Shown here piece by piece: positions 26,115-36,040 of a DNA stretch of 64,000 bases. The stretch's first letter is position 1. Every line of letters starts with the position of its first letter. Below the pieces are notes generated by a model. The model was not told where the DNA came from. It did not search any database and was given only the letters and a program-made list of their open reading frames with translations. The translations under genes were made by a program, and so were the position numbers. Source of the DNA: JBBQFI01 sp038321775 (GTDB taxonomy: Bacteria > Verrucomicrobiota > Verrucomicrobiia > Chthoniobacterales > UBA10450); assembly GCA_038321775.1 (NCBI GenBank), contig JBBQFI010000003.1, positions 245,723 through 309,722 on the forward strand, written 5' to 3'.

Positions 26115-27101
26115 TTTCGGAGCGGGTTCGGAAAAGGTTTCCGTCGCTTCAGTGAATCGGCGTGGCCGTGTGCCGAATCGTTTCTCAAATGCGCGGTGAA
26201 ACGCATCCGCGTTCTTGAACCCAACCGACGTCGCTACGCTCTTGAGAGTTTTTTGGCGGGTCGATAGACGGCGTCGTGCTTCATTTAAGCGTAGGTTCTC
26301 CACGAATTCCGAAGGCGATGTTCCGAACACGCTTTTAAATGAGCGACTGAAGTGCCGTTGCGAAATACACGCGCGACGAGCAAGAATTTCCACGGAAAGG
26401 TCTGCGTTCAAATTGCGAATGATCCATGCAACCAACTCGCCAAACCGATCGGTCGGCTGGCTGTCATAAGAAGACGGCTCGCAAATTCCGTCTCCGAGTT
26501 CGCGTTTTACCAGCGGAGTAACGAGTTCCTGGGCCGCCGCGATCGCGACCTGGCGGCCGTAATCTTCTTCGATGAGAGCGAGCGACAAATCGATTCCCGC
26601 CGTGAGCCCCGTCGATGTGTAGAACGGCCCGTCTTTGACGACGAGCCTCTTATAATCGACGCGCAATTTCGGGAATCGCCGCGCCACGTCCGTCGCCACG
26701 CGCCAATGCGTTGTGACCTGGCGGCCATCGAGCAATCCCGTGGGTGCGAGGCCGTAAATGCCGGTGCAAATGGAGGCGATTCGACGCGTGGTAGCGAAAC
26801 GTTTCAAAATCCAATCCGATATCGTCTGACTCACTTCTGCTGAGCGAAGGCCGGGACCGCCAGGAATAACAATGGTATCGAGCGGCGGGGCGGTCCGGAG
26901 TGTTTTTTGAGTCTGAAAAATCATTCCCGATTCCGAACTGAATGGATCGGCATTCAATCCAATTGTGCACACCTCGTAACACGGTAGCCGATTGCCAAAT
27001 CCATCATCGAGTGCCGCTGCGGTAAAAGCGTCAGCCGGTCCGGTCAAATGCGAAGCAATGACGTGATTGAAGCCAAGAAAACCTATTCGCTTTGGAGTCA
27101 T
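26094..27101 (-). CDS. GlxA family transcriptional regulator (DJ-1/PfpI + AraC HTH), copy 1
   Basis: A 335-residue regulator. Residues 1-190 are a DJ-1/PfpI-like domain (IGFLGFNHVIASHLTGPADAF, IVIPGGPGL, SICTGIYGLA with the nucleophile-position Cys). Residues 220-320 are an AraC-type double helix-turn-helix (ILARRACISQRHFSRSFK and SVATSVGFKNADAFHRAF). The start at ATG 27101 fits the family N-terminus; a longer frame to 27212 lies inside the neighbouring gene. It is seven bases downstream of a paralogue on the same strand, so they are one unit. The target genes are not evident. Confidence 0.88.
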   Translation of the reverse strand: MTPKRIGFLGFNHVIASHLTGPADAFTAAALDDGFGNRLPCYEVCTIGLNADPFSSESGMIFQTQKTLRTAPPLDTIVIPGGPGLRSAEVSQTISDWILKRFATTRRIASICTGIYGLAPTGLLDGRQVTTHWRVATDVARRFPKLRVDYKRLVVKDGPFYTSTGLTAGIDLSLALIEEDYGRQVAIAAAQELVTPLVKRELGDGICEPSSYDSQPTDRFGELVAWIIRNLNADLSVEILARRACISQRHFSRSFKSVFGTSPSEFVENLRLNEARRRLSTRQKTLKSVATSVGFKNADAFHRAFEKRFGTRPRRFTEATETFSEPAPKLAVVGH

Positions 27102-27108
27102 TGAATTT

Positions 27109-28191
27109 TTAGGATGTAAATTTTCGTCGGTAGCGTGAAGGTGTGACACCGAGACGGCGTTCGAACGCGCGTCGGAACGCGTCAGCGCTCGTGTAGCCGA
27201 CAGCAGAGGCAACGCTCTCGACGCTGTGTCGAGACGTTTGCAAGCGACGGCCCGCTTCTTTCAAGCGCACGCGTTCCACAAAATCCGCCGGAGTGGAATG
27301 AAAGACGGATTTGAAGACCCGGCTAAAATGGCGCGGACAAAAGCACGCGCGATTCGCCAGAGCTTCCACCGAAAGATCGTCGTCGAGGTGAGCGACAATC
27401 CACGCCGGCAAGTCAGCCAGCCTTTCGGCCGGCGCGGATTCGTAACGAGCGGTGTCGACGCGATCTTCTTCGCCCGGCGGCCGCAATCGAACGACTAATT
27501 CGCGGGCGAGAGCCAGAGCGACTTGTGAACCGTAGTCCTCATTGATTAGGGACAGGCTCATTTCAATCGCAGCCGTTCCGCCACCGCAGGTATGGAAAGC
27601 GCCATCCTTAAGGAAAACCGCTTCCGCCTGGACGTGCAGTTGCGGATAGCGTCGCGCGACATCCGGCGCGAGACGCCAGTGCGTCGTGACCTGCCGGTGA
27701 TTTAGCAATCCGCTGTGGGCCGCGGGATAAATTCCACCGCAGACTGCCACGATACGGCGCACGTGTTGCGCCTGCACTGATAGCCACTTCGAAATGCTTT
27801 CCAGTGTTCCGTTGTTCTGCAGTCCATGGCCGCCCGGTATGATAATGGTATCCAGGTCGGTTACCGTTTGAATGGTTTCCTGCGCCTTAAAAATTACGCC
27901 GGATTGGGAGACGAAACTTTTTCTCGTTAGGCCGATAACGATGATTTCATAGAAGGGTTTTTCCTTCAGGCCTTGATTGAAATTGCGCGCCGCGGCGAAG
28001 GCTTCGAGAGGACCGGTAAGATCAAGCGTTCGAACTCCGTCGAAACCGAGGAACCCAATTCGCTTTTTCCCGGTTTGCTCCTGTGTCCGAAAATGGAGGC
28101 TCGGAGACACGACGCCGGGCTCCTCCCTGCTTTTAGCCGGCCTCGCCGATGCGAGGTCGAGCGCATTCTGGGCGCGAAAAACCTTTCCCAT
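27109..28191 (-). CDS. GlxA family transcriptional regulator (DJ-1/PfpI + AraC HTH), copy 2
   Basis: Same architecture as its downstream neighbour: KRIGFLGFDGVRTLDLTGPLEAF, IIIPGGHGL, AVCGGIYPAA with the conserved Cys, and the AraC domain (ALANRACFCPRHFSRVFK, VASAVGYTSADAFRRAF). The start is uncertain: ATG 28191 gives an extra 40 N-terminal residues before the conserved domain, and ATG 28227 twelve more. The two copies are clearly diverged, so this is an old tandem duplication. It is divergent from the sigma factor gene. Confidence 0.85.
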   Translation of the reverse strand: MGKVFRAQNALDLASARPAKSREEPGVVSPSLHFRTQEQTGKKRIGFLGFDGVRTLDLTGPLEAFAAARNFNQGLKEKPFYEIIVIGLTRKSFVSQSGVIFKAQETIQTVTDLDTIIIPGGHGLQNNGTLESISKWLSVQAQHVRRIVAVCGGIYPAAHSGLLNHRQVTTHWRLAPDVARRYPQLHVQAEAVFLKDGAFHTCGGGTAAIEMSLSLINEDYGSQVALALARELVVRLRPPGEEDRVDTARYESAPAERLADLPAWIVAHLDDDLSVEALANRACFCPRHFSRVFKSVFHSTPADFVERVRLKEAGRRLQTSRHSVESVASAVGYTSADAFRRAFERRLGVTPSRYRRKFTS

Positions 28192-28275
28192 ACTACTAAC
28201 GCAGGAAATCCGACAAAAACGGCTCACAAAAACAAAACTTTTTCCGGCTGGAATTACCGGGGGAAAAAACGTAAA

Positions 28276-28881
28276 ATGAAGAAGCCAATGATGGCCGCGA
28301 CAACGCCACCGATTACTACTTCAACTACGAGTGAATCTGCCGGGGCGGCAGCTGCGAAGGACGTGGCGTTGCTCGGGGAGATGATGCCGGAAGTTTACGA
28401 GCAGCTGCGCGACCTGGCCGGCGATTATTTACGGGGCGAACGCCCGGATCACACGCTTCAGGCGACCGCGCTTGTGCATGAGGCTTACTTGCGTTTGAGA
28501 GACCAACATCACGTCGATTGGACGAATCGCGCGCAGTTTCTTGGCGTGGCTGCCCAGATGATGCGGCGCGTGTTGAAGAACCACGCGATCGCTCGAAGCG
28601 CAGCGAAACGAGGCGGAAACGATAAACTGCGATTGACCTTGGACGAGGCGATCGAATTTTATCAGCAATGCGAGATCAGTGTCGCAGCGGTCGACGAGGC
28701 ATTGAGCGAACTGGAGATGCTGGACGAGCGACAAGCGCAAATTGTTGAGCTGCGTTTTTTCGGTGGTCTCACGATCGAAGAGATCGCGAAGGTTTTGAAG
28801 ATTTCGCCTGCAACCGTGAAGCGGGAATGGGCCACGGCCAAGCTGTGGCTGCAACGTCAGCTTTCAGAAATACAAACCTAA
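28276..28881 (+). CDS. ECF-type RNA polymerase sigma factor (TIGR02999-like)
   Basis: A 201-residue sigma factor. The segment PEVYEQLRDLAGDYLRGER and TLQATALVHEAYLRL is sigma region 2 of the acidobacterial/planctomycete-type subfamily usually followed by a Ser/Thr kinase. ERQAQIVELRFFGGLTIEEIAKVLKISPATVKREWATAKLWL is region 4 as an HTH. ATG 28276 is used; a longer frame from 27973 overlaps the regulator gene on the other strand. The kinase starts 19 bases downstream, as in many such pairs, suggesting control by phosphorylation. Confidence 0.9.
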   Translation: MKKPMMAATTPPITTSTTSESAGAAAAKDVALLGEMMPEVYEQLRDLAGDYLRGERPDHTLQATALVHEAYLRLRDQHHVDWTNRAQFLGVAAQMMRRVLKNHAIARSAAKRGGNDKLRLTLDEAIEFYQQCEISVAAVDEALSELEMLDERQAQIVELRFFGGLTIEEIAKVLKISPATVKREWATAKLWLQRQLSEIQT

Positions 28882-28900
28882 AAATGCATTCCTAATCCCG

Positions 28901-31810
28901 ATGGCTCCGCAACACTGGCAGCAGGTCAAAGAAATCCTCGGCGAAGCGCTCGAACGGGACGAAGGCGAACCGCGGACAACGTTCGTCGCGGAAAGGTGCG
29001 GGAAAGACACGAGTCTTCGAGATGAAGTAGATGCTTACCTTAATGTCTCGGGCCAAAAGGTTGAGGCATGTGCGGAAAATATTCGCCATGTCGTGCTCGA
29101 TAAAATTCAGTCTGAGCAAATTGGGCGCCGGCTGGGCGCTTATCGCATCGTGAAGGAAATCGGCCGTGGTGGAATGGGTGCGGTTTTTTTGGCGGAGAGA
29201 GCGGATGGGCAGTTTGAGAAGCAAGTCGCTATTAAATTACTAAAACGCGGCACAGATACGGACGAAATCGTCCGCAGGTTCCGCGCGGAACGGCAAATCC
29301 TGGCGCAGCTGGAGCATTACAGCATTGCGCGATTGCTCGATGCGGGCACGACGGAAGATGGTTTGCCTTACTTCGTGATGGAGTATGTCCTAGGTGTCCC
29401 AATTACGACGTTTGTGCGCGAACGCCAACTCCTGCTCCCGCAACGACTCGAACTTTTTCTCAAGGTGTGCGCGGCAGTAGAGCGTGCGCACCGCGATAAC
29501 ATCGTTCATCGTGATTTGAAGCCGAGTAATATTCTCGTTACCTCAGAGGGCGAACCAAAGTTACTCGACTTCGGCATCGCGAAGTTGCTCGAACCTGACG
29601 AAAACCAGCTCGATGCCACTGCTACCAATCAGCAGCGTTTTACTCCTACCTGTGTTTCGCCGGAACAGGCGCGAGGCGAGACGATCACGATCGCAAGCGA
29701 TATCTACGCCTTAGGCGCATTGCTTTACGAAATCCTTACCGATAGAACACCGTACCAATTTTCTAACACACGACCGTCGCCGGAAGAAGTAGCGCGTGTC
29801 GTTGGGGAACAGGAACCCTTGCGCCCAAGCCTTACTGTTTCAGATGGAGGGAGAGAAACCGATCTGGAAGGCGATCTCGATAACATAGTGCTATGCGCTC
29901 TACGGAAGGAGCCAGAGTGCCGCTATCCGTCGGTCGCTGAATTTGCGGAGGATATAAAGAGGCATTTGGCCGCACGTCCTGTGCAGGCACGGCCGATTAC
30001 CACCCTTTATCGCGCAAGAATGTTCCTCACTCGAAACAGATTGGTCGGTTTGCCACTTGTTTTAACCGCGCTCGTTTTTGTCGTTGTTGGGCTATTAGCC
30101 GTTAGTCCGCGCTTGCGAAGCTTCTCTCGCTTGATTTCCTCGCCAAATAATGAAGCGGGGCCGCAAATTAATGACAAGAGCATTGCGGTCTTGCCATTCG
30201 ATAGTTTCAATGGTGAGAAGGACAACAACTACTTCGTCGATGGCGTACAGGACGATATCCTAACCGATCTGGCGCGAATCTCTGATTTGAAGGTAATGAG
30301 CCGCGGAGCGGTTGCTTCCTACCGCGGCGCGAACAAAAACGCGCAGGAAATTGGACGTACTCTGGGCGTTGCGCACGTGTTGGAGGGAAGCGTTCAGAAA
30401 TCTGGTAACCGGGTTCGAGTTAACGCGCGTCTGGTGGATACGAGAACAAACACTCAAATCTGGGCCGATCACTACGACCGGAGCGTAGATGACTTGTTTG
30501 GGCTTCAAAGCGAACTGGCCCAAACGATCGTGGCGCAGCTAAAGGTAACTCTGACTGCACAGCAGAAAGCGGCCATAGAAGCGCAACCGACACAGGACAT
30601 GCAGGCCTATGATCTTTATCTTAAAGCTCGCGACCTGCTTAGTCGCCCGCCGGAGAAAGAGGGCCGACAGTGGAAGAAGGCCGATGGCTTTGTCGAGGCT
30701 GCGATCGCACGAGATCCGAAGTTTACGCTCGCTTATTGTCTTAAGAGCGAAATTGAGATTTTACTCTATCGCTATTTCGATCATACTCCCGGACGACTAG
30801 CTGCCGCTAAAGAAGCTGCCACGAGAGCGTCGCAGCTGGCGCCGAACCTGGGTGAACCGCATCTTGCTCTGGCGCAATATTACTATCACGGATTTCGTGA
30901 TTACGCGCGCGTTCAAGGCGAACTGAACCTGGCGGCAGCGACCATGAGCGGAAAGGCTGAGTTTCTTTCCATCGCCGAAGTTAACGAAAGACGACTGGGA
31001 CATTGGAAAGATGCGTTGCGCGACGGAGAAAAAGCAATGGCTCTGGATCCGCATGATCCCGTCTATGCGACGACGCTGATGGAAAGCTACCTTGTTCTGC
31101 GAATGTTTTCCGAGGCGGAAAGGGTAGCTGACGTTGCGATTGCTCAGTTGCCAGGCGATTCCGCCGGCCTCGTCTGGGCGGATAAGGCCGATGCTGCGAT
31201 AGGAGCGGGGAAACTCGACCACGCGCAAGAGATTATCGAAGCGGCGCCTAAAAACCTACCTTGGAAAAATTCGATGCTTTCTATGGTCGCGTTTTGTAAA
31301 CGCGATTATGCAAGAGCGGCGCAGTTACTGGAGAAGACAGAGCTAAGGCAATCGAAAGGTTATTGGGACTATCTCCTCGAAGGAAAAATTCGACGGAAAT
31401 TAGAGGAGCCAGAGAAGTCACGGGCAGCGTTTGAGCAGGCAAAGAACCTGATTGAGGATCAATTGCGCAGCAGGCCGGATGATTCTACGCTCGTAGGTTT
31501 CCTCGCCGTCAGTTATGCCGGCTTAGGGCGGAAGGATGATGCAATCGCGACTGCCCGGAAGGCGACGTTACTACTTCCTCTTTCGCAAGATCCCATCGAC
31601 GGACCCAACTGCGTTGCAATGCTCGCTGAAGTCTATGCCACGACAGGCGAACCCGAAGCTGCTCTAAACGCATTAAGCAAGATCGTGCGCTTGCCTTCTG
31701 GAGTCCCTCCTGGAGAGCTACGCTTTAATCCAGTATGGGATGCGCTGCGGAACAATGCTCGTTTTTCGGAACTTCTCATACAGGTGGAAAAGCCACTGGA
31801 CTTCTCCTAG
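28901..31810 (+). CDS. Ser/Thr protein kinase with TolB-N-like and TPR domains
   Basis: A 969-residue membrane kinase. Order: short N-terminal helix region; kinase domain about residues 80-360 with GRGGMGAVFLAER, VAIKLLKRG, the catalytic HRDLKPSNILV (about 202) and DFGIAKLL; a membrane helix near 385-405; a TolB-N/FlgO-like domain (IAVLPFDSFNGEKDNNYFVDG, VEGSVQKSGNRVRV-type segment); and about ten TPR-like repeats to the C-terminus. It is translated right after the sigma factor gene and would sit in the inner membrane with the sensory TPR part outside. All kinase catalytic residues are kept. The downstream TonB receptor is convergent. Confidence 0.9.
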   Translation: MAPQHWQQVKEILGEALERDEGEPRTTFVAERCGKDTSLRDEVDAYLNVSGQKVEACAENIRHVVLDKIQSEQIGRRLGAYRIVKEIGRGGMGAVFLAERADGQFEKQVAIKLLKRGTDTDEIVRRFRAERQILAQLEHYSIARLLDAGTTEDGLPYFVMEYVLGVPITTFVRERQLLLPQRLELFLKVCAAVERAHRDNIVHRDLKPSNILVTSEGEPKLLDFGIAKLLEPDENQLDATATNQQRFTPTCVSPEQARGETITIASDIYALGALLYEILTDRTPYQFSNTRPSPEEVARVVGEQEPLRPSLTVSDGGRETDLEGDLDNIVLCALRKEPECRYPSVAEFAEDIKRHLAARPVQARPITTLYRARMFLTRNRLVGLPLVLTALVFVVVGLLAVSPRLRSFSRLISSPNNEAGPQINDKSIAVLPFDSFNGEKDNNYFVDGVQDDILTDLARISDLKVMSRGAVASYRGANKNAQEIGRTLGVAHVLEGSVQKSGNRVRVNARLVDTRTNTQIWADHYDRSVDDLFGLQSELAQTIVAQLKVTLTAQQKAAIEAQPTQDMQAYDLYLKARDLLSRPPEKEGRQWKKADGFVEAAIARDPKFTLAYCLKSEIEILLYRYFDHTPGRLAAAKEAATRASQLAPNLGEPHLALAQYYYHGFRDYARVQGELNLAAATMSGKAEFLSIAEVNERRLGHWKDALRDGEKAMALDPHDPVYATTLMESYLVLRMFSEAERVADVAIAQLPGDSAGLVWADKADAAIGAGKLDHAQEIIEAAPKNLPWKNSMLSMVAFCKRDYARAAQLLEKTELRQSKGYWDYLLEGKIRRKLEEPEKSRAAFEQAKNLIEDQLRSRPDDSTLVGFLAVSYAGLGRKDDAIATARKATLLLPLSQDPIDGPNCVAMLAEVYATTGEPEAALNALSKIVRLPSGVPPGELRFNPVWDALRNNARFSELLIQVEKPLDFS

Positions 31811-31954
31811 GTCGGCTCCTCGAAGTATTGGGATTCGCAAGGACCCTGTTAGGAGATTTGCTCTGATACCAAAGGATCGTCTGTGCTCGATCGATGGAGT
31901 CAGTCGACTCAATCCGCCCGAGGATGACGATCGAATAGACATGAGATCCTGTAC

Positions 31955-31992
31955 AAACAAAAGAGGCAGCGGCTTTTCAACCGCTGCCTCTT
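31955..31992 (-). terminator. Rho-independent terminator of the TonB receptor gene
   Basis: AAGAGGCAGCGG (31961-31972) and CCGCTGCCTCTT (31981-31992) pair over 12 bases around an eight-base loop. Read on the minus strand, the hairpin is followed by TTTTGTTTGT, a good U-run. It lies 23 bases after the receptor stop. On the plus strand no T-run follows, so it serves the minus strand chiefly. Confidence 0.8.
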
Positions 31993-32014
31993 CGAATTGC
32001 AAACCTAACGAGTC

Positions 32015-35000
32015 TTAGAACTTCTTCTTCAATTCAACGTAGAGGAAACGTCCAAGATTGTCGTATTGGAAGCCAGGATATCCAGTGGAGTTACCGCTCG
32101 CGATGCCGAATTGCTTTGGCGGATCTGAGCTAAAGATATTGTTCACTCCCACCGTGATCTTAGTGTTGTTCAGAATGTTCTTCCAGCACGGCATGGAGTA
32201 ATTGGCCGTCTGGCCAGCCTCAACAGCCTTGCCATCCTTGCCGCGCACTACTTCCTTCGCATCCTTGGAATACCCAGCCACCGGCTGCGACTCTACTGGC
32301 GCCGTGAAGACGAGATCGTAGGAGGCTTGCGCATCTTGGAAGTAAGTCTGCTCAACCCAGTGCTCGTCAAGTGTTGCGACGCCCTGACCGGCAAGGGTTA
32401 TAGCCGGGCCAACACGCTTCTCATGGAAGCCGTCAAAATAATGTAAAGCCCAACTCACTTCGAAGTTATTCCACGACCAGAGAACCCGTTGGATTCCCTT
32501 CCATTTGACCCAGCCGTCGCCGCCAGTTACGGCGCCGAAAAAGGCGCCTTCGAAAGGTTGAGTGTTCGTCGTGCCGGATACTTCTCTGGCTCTCGCTACG
32601 CTTGAGGGTTGGAAGATGAAGGAATCCAGATAAGTCGCCTGCGTTAACGAAGTAAACGTCCCATACGGAGTCTGAAGCTGGTACTGAAGACCAAGATCAA
32701 CGCCCCGCGCGTTTTCACGGCCCGCATTAGCGTAGGTAGTTTTCAGGAAGGTCACCGTCCCTGAGTTTGTATCGATAATGGCCTCTTCTCCTGGCAACGG
32801 ATGTCCGGAAAGGACGCGTCGCACGACTTCCTGCGCCCCGGGTACTACGACTACGCCGCTGCGTTCGATATCCCATAGATCAATTGACAACGTCAATGTC
32901 CCAGCAGGAATCCACTTCGGAGTATAAACAATGCCACCAGTCCAAGTGCGCGAATCCTCCGGTTGGAGATTTTTATTAGAATCGACTTCTTCGGTCGTTT
33001 CCGGCTCCGCGGTGCCACCCGGAATTAATCCATTCAGCGAAGTTGGCGCTAAGATGAAGGCTGCTCCGCCGTAGAGTTGGAACAAATTCGGTTCGAGGAA
33101 ACCTTCTCCCCAGGTGCTGCGAATCGTCAGCTGGTCGTCAAACGGCTGGTAGCGCATGCCTACTTTAGGCACCAACACATTGGTGTCGTTATTTTCAAAC
33201 GCTTCATATCTGCCTGAGTAGGTGAACTCCAGAGAATGTAACCCAGGAATGTTCATCTCCGGACTGGTGATTGGAACCAGCAGTTCGCCGTAGAAATCGT
33301 AGTCCTTGCGACCCGCGCCGACCACAGGCGATTGTCCAACACCGGCTTCTTGCTTCAAACGGCCCTGGTCATCCGGCTCAGCTCGCAAGCTTTCATTGCG
33401 GAAGCCAGCGCCAAAGGCGAATCCTACTCCGCCGCCAGGCAGATGAAACAAGTCCGTCGTATACATGTTCGCGTCCACTGTCCCTAGCCTGGAATAATTA
33501 AGGTCCCTCCTGAACATGGTCGCGTAGTTAATCGGAATCGCATTGGATGGAATGGGATTGCGATAATCGCCGAACGGATTGTAGGGGATTGTCGTTCCAA
33601 TATAGTTCGAGGAGGTCGGATTAAAGATCGAGTCGTTCGCGTTGTTGATCTGATTGTAGCGAAGAACGTTTACATCCGTAATTCTGGCGATGTTCAAGAT
33701 CTGACTATAGCGGAATGCGGCATCGTAACCCCAGGTTCCGTCAAAGAGTTTGTCGCCCTTAACACCGACCGTGCTCAGAAACGCCTGGTTTTCCGTATCG
33801 ACTAGGCGGTTGCCGAAGTCGGCCAGTCGCGCACGAGTGCCACCCGATATAATCTGCTGGAACGGATTAAAGGGATTGAAGGCACCCACCGGAAGACCAA
33901 CCTCCGCCGCGGTCGGCGTGTTTGGTGGTGTGATCTGAACACCATTCGCATCGAGAGCGAAAGGATGGTTGGGCGGAATGACCAATGTTCCCTGGCCCTT
34001 AGTCTGGAAGTCATTGGTGGCGCCTGGCGCCAATTCGTCATGCTGCTTTACGTCGGCATAATAAAAGTCACCGTAAATCTGGAGTTGATCGCCGCACACC
34101 TTGTGATTGAAAGCGACATAACCGCCAAAGCGCTCTTGTTCCGGAAAGGAGCTGGAAAACGCATTGAAGTTAAAACCACCAAAGATACTGCGAGGTGCCC
34201 GAGCGCGTCCCCTGCTATAAGTGTAGTCGGTTGCCGGAGACAAGCCATTAGTAAAGCTCGGCGCCGTAGTGAAAATTATGGGCCGCGGTGTACCATCCGC
34301 ATTCACCGGAAGAATCGCCGGATCGATTCCTGCATCGATCGCTGATTGCCTGCTGATCTGCAGATTATATGGGCTCGCGTTCGAACTTACAAAAGGCGGC
34401 TTATCGGAGTTACCGCGGTCGATGTTGAACGACGAGTTGTGGCGGTAGTAAAAGATATCGCCGCTGACCGAGGTGTTATCGTCGCCAACGCCAAAGAGCA
34501 CGTCAGCTTGAAACTGTGCTGCATCTTTATCAAAGGTGTTACCGTACTCGACCGTGGTTTGGGCACCGCGGAAGTCCTTATAGAGCTTAATGTTTACGAC
34601 ACCGGCAACCGCATCCGCTCCGTAAGTGGCAGAAGCACCATCTTTCAGAATTTCGATGCTCTCAGTGGCCGCTAGCGGAATGGTATTTAAATCGATGAAA
34701 CCGCTGGCCGGAAAAGGTGCGACGCGACGACCATCGATAAGAACGAGAGTAGCACTGACATCGAAACCGCGCAGCGAAACCGATGTAGCGCCGGTAGGCC
34801 CCCCTTGGCCCGTTCCGTTATTCCCGACCGGAATACTGTTCGAATTTGCCACGGGCTGATCCTTGAGCAGCTGCTCCAGGTTTCTTTCACCGGATTTTTG
34901 AATCAAATCGCGGTTCAGGTTTAACACGGGGTTTGGACCGACTTCTTCCGCCGTCGGAATATTCGATCCCGTAACGATGACCCGTTCGGCTTCCTGGGTC

Positions 35001-35152
35001 GGTGCGCCCGCAGCGCCCTGACCTGCTTGTGGCGTCGCGGGTGCGGTCGTTTGAGCATAAGTGCTCAATGCCATCATAAAAGGAATTGCAACGCCGGTGA
35101 CTATAACCGTGCGAATGAATTCCCAGTTTTTCAGTATATTTCTTTTCATCAT
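32015..35152 (-). CDS. TonB-dependent outer-membrane receptor
   Basis: A 1045-residue outer-membrane barrel. A long signal peptide is followed by a low-complexity linker (ATPQAGQGAAGAPTQ), the TonB box region (ERVIVTGSNIP), the plug (LEQLLKDQPVANSNS, VSLRGFDVSATLVLIDGRRVAPFP, IEILKDGASATYGADAVAGVVNI) and a barrel ending in YVELKKKF, the aromatic C-terminal residue needed for assembly. This type imports carbohydrates, peptides or metal complexes; the substrate is not shown by sequence. The minus-strand start has AGGGAG at 35155-35160 as ribosome site and two successive ATG codons. A terminator follows it. Confidence 0.93.
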   Translation of the reverse strand: MMKRNILKNWEFIRTVIVTGVAIPFMMALSTYAQTTAPATPQAGQGAAGAPTQEAERVIVTGSNIPTAEEVGPNPVLNLNRDLIQKSGERNLEQLLKDQPVANSNSIPVGNNGTGQGGPTGATSVSLRGFDVSATLVLIDGRRVAPFPASGFIDLNTIPLAATESIEILKDGASATYGADAVAGVVNIKLYKDFRGAQTTVEYGNTFDKDAAQFQADVLFGVGDDNTSVSGDIFYYRHNSSFNIDRGNSDKPPFVSSNASPYNLQISRQSAIDAGIDPAILPVNADGTPRPIIFTTAPSFTNGLSPATDYTYSRGRARAPRSIFGGFNFNAFSSSFPEQERFGGYVAFNHKVCGDQLQIYGDFYYADVKQHDELAPGATNDFQTKGQGTLVIPPNHPFALDANGVQITPPNTPTAAEVGLPVGAFNPFNPFQQIISGGTRARLADFGNRLVDTENQAFLSTVGVKGDKLFDGTWGYDAAFRYSQILNIARITDVNVLRYNQINNANDSIFNPTSSNYIGTTIPYNPFGDYRNPIPSNAIPINYATMFRRDLNYSRLGTVDANMYTTDLFHLPGGGVGFAFGAGFRNESLRAEPDDQGRLKQEAGVGQSPVVGAGRKDYDFYGELLVPITSPEMNIPGLHSLEFTYSGRYEAFENNDTNVLVPKVGMRYQPFDDQLTIRSTWGEGFLEPNLFQLYGGAAFILAPTSLNGLIPGGTAEPETTEEVDSNKNLQPEDSRTWTGGIVYTPKWIPAGTLTLSIDLWDIERSGVVVVPGAQEVVRRVLSGHPLPGEEAIIDTNSGTVTFLKTTYANAGRENARGVDLGLQYQLQTPYGTFTSLTQATYLDSFIFQPSSVARAREVSGTTNTQPFEGAFFGAVTGGDGWVKWKGIQRVLWSWNNFEVSWALHYFDGFHEKRVGPAITLAGQGVATLDEHWVEQTYFQDAQASYDLVFTAPVESQPVAGYSKDAKEVVRGKDGKAVEAGQTANYSMPCWKNILNNTKITVGVNNIFSSDPPKQFGIASGNSTGYPGFQYDNLGRFLYVELKKKF

Positions 35153-35376
35153 TTCTCCCTTTGGTGGTTAGGCTGCGCGAGTGATTGTTTTCGTTCTCGA
35201 CGCTTTAGAGAGTGCTATACCGCGAGGTCGACGAAGGTCGTTAGGACATAAACCAGACAGTTACGGACATGGCGAAATCCGGGGCGCTGGGAAGAGAAAG
35301 TCCGGTTAGCTGCAAATAGTCTTGCAGGCTTTGAATGTTTTCGGGTATTACCGAATGAAATTCAGGAGGTCACATT

Positions 35377-36030
35377 ATGAATCTCATTCGACGATATTCG
35401 ATTTTTATTACATTGGTCGTTAGTCTGGCGATGCTTTCCGGCTGCGCGGAGACGCAGGAAGGTCGCACGACACAAGCGCAGGGCGCGGGAATTGGAGCGC
35501 TTCTGGGCGCAGCTGTTGGTGCGGGGTTGGGCGCGGCTACCGGAGGCGGAGAGGGAGCTGCGCGAGGCGCCGTGGCTGGAGCCCTGATAGGCGGCACGGC
35601 CGGATTTGTCTACGGAACACACGTCGCCAATCAAAAAGCGAAATATGCGCGAGCGGAGGATTGGTTAAATGCGTGTATCGCGAGTGCGCGCGGTTATCGG
35701 CGTCACGCTTACGCGGTGAACCAGAAACTTTCCACACGCATAGCTTCACTGGAGAAGAGGTCCAGGGCAGCAAGAGCTTCGCACGACAAAGCAGCGGTCA
35801 CCCAGATTCACAACGAGATCGCTGGTTTAAAACAGGAAGCGAAGACCGAATCCAAGAACGTCGACAACGAAGTGGCGGCGCAGCAAAATGCGTTGAGCGA
35901 TAGTTCGGCCCGGAGTTCTTCGAAATATGGAGAACTGAAACAAAGCGTAGGAAGTCTCAAAGAAACGAGAGCGGAACTGGGCCAAAATGTGTCGCGCCTG
36001 GCGGCGTTGGAAAATCAAACAAACATTTAA
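35377..36030 (+). CDS. Lipoprotein with glycine-zipper domain
   Basis: A 217-residue lipoprotein: lipobox LSGC at about residue 22, then a glycine-zipper segment (GIGALLGAAVGAGLGAATGGG and GALIGGTAG), then a helical region of heptads up to the end (KLSTRIASLEKRSRAA, EIAGLKQEAKTES). Outer-membrane attachment is likely. The start ATG 35377 has a strong AGGAGG (35364-35369) seven bases upstream. It heads a run of three forward genes with a second lipoprotein and an S41 protease. Confidence 0.85.
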   Translation: MNLIRRYSIFITLVVSLAMLSGCAETQEGRTTQAQGAGIGALLGAAVGAGLGAATGGGEGAARGAVAGALIGGTAGFVYGTHVANQKAKYARAEDWLNACIASARGYRRHAYAVNQKLSTRIASLEKRSRAARASHDKAAVTQIHNEIAGLKQEAKTESKNVDNEVAAQQNALSDSSARSSSKYGELKQSVGSLKETRAELGQNVSRLAALENQTNI

Positions 36031-36040
36031 TCAAACTTCT

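Noticed and set aside
28901..31810. Adenylate cyclase reading of the second half of the kinase
   Set aside because: The segment with AVLPFDSF is a TolB-N/FlgO-like domain often found in cyclase proteins, but no cyclase catalytic domain is present.
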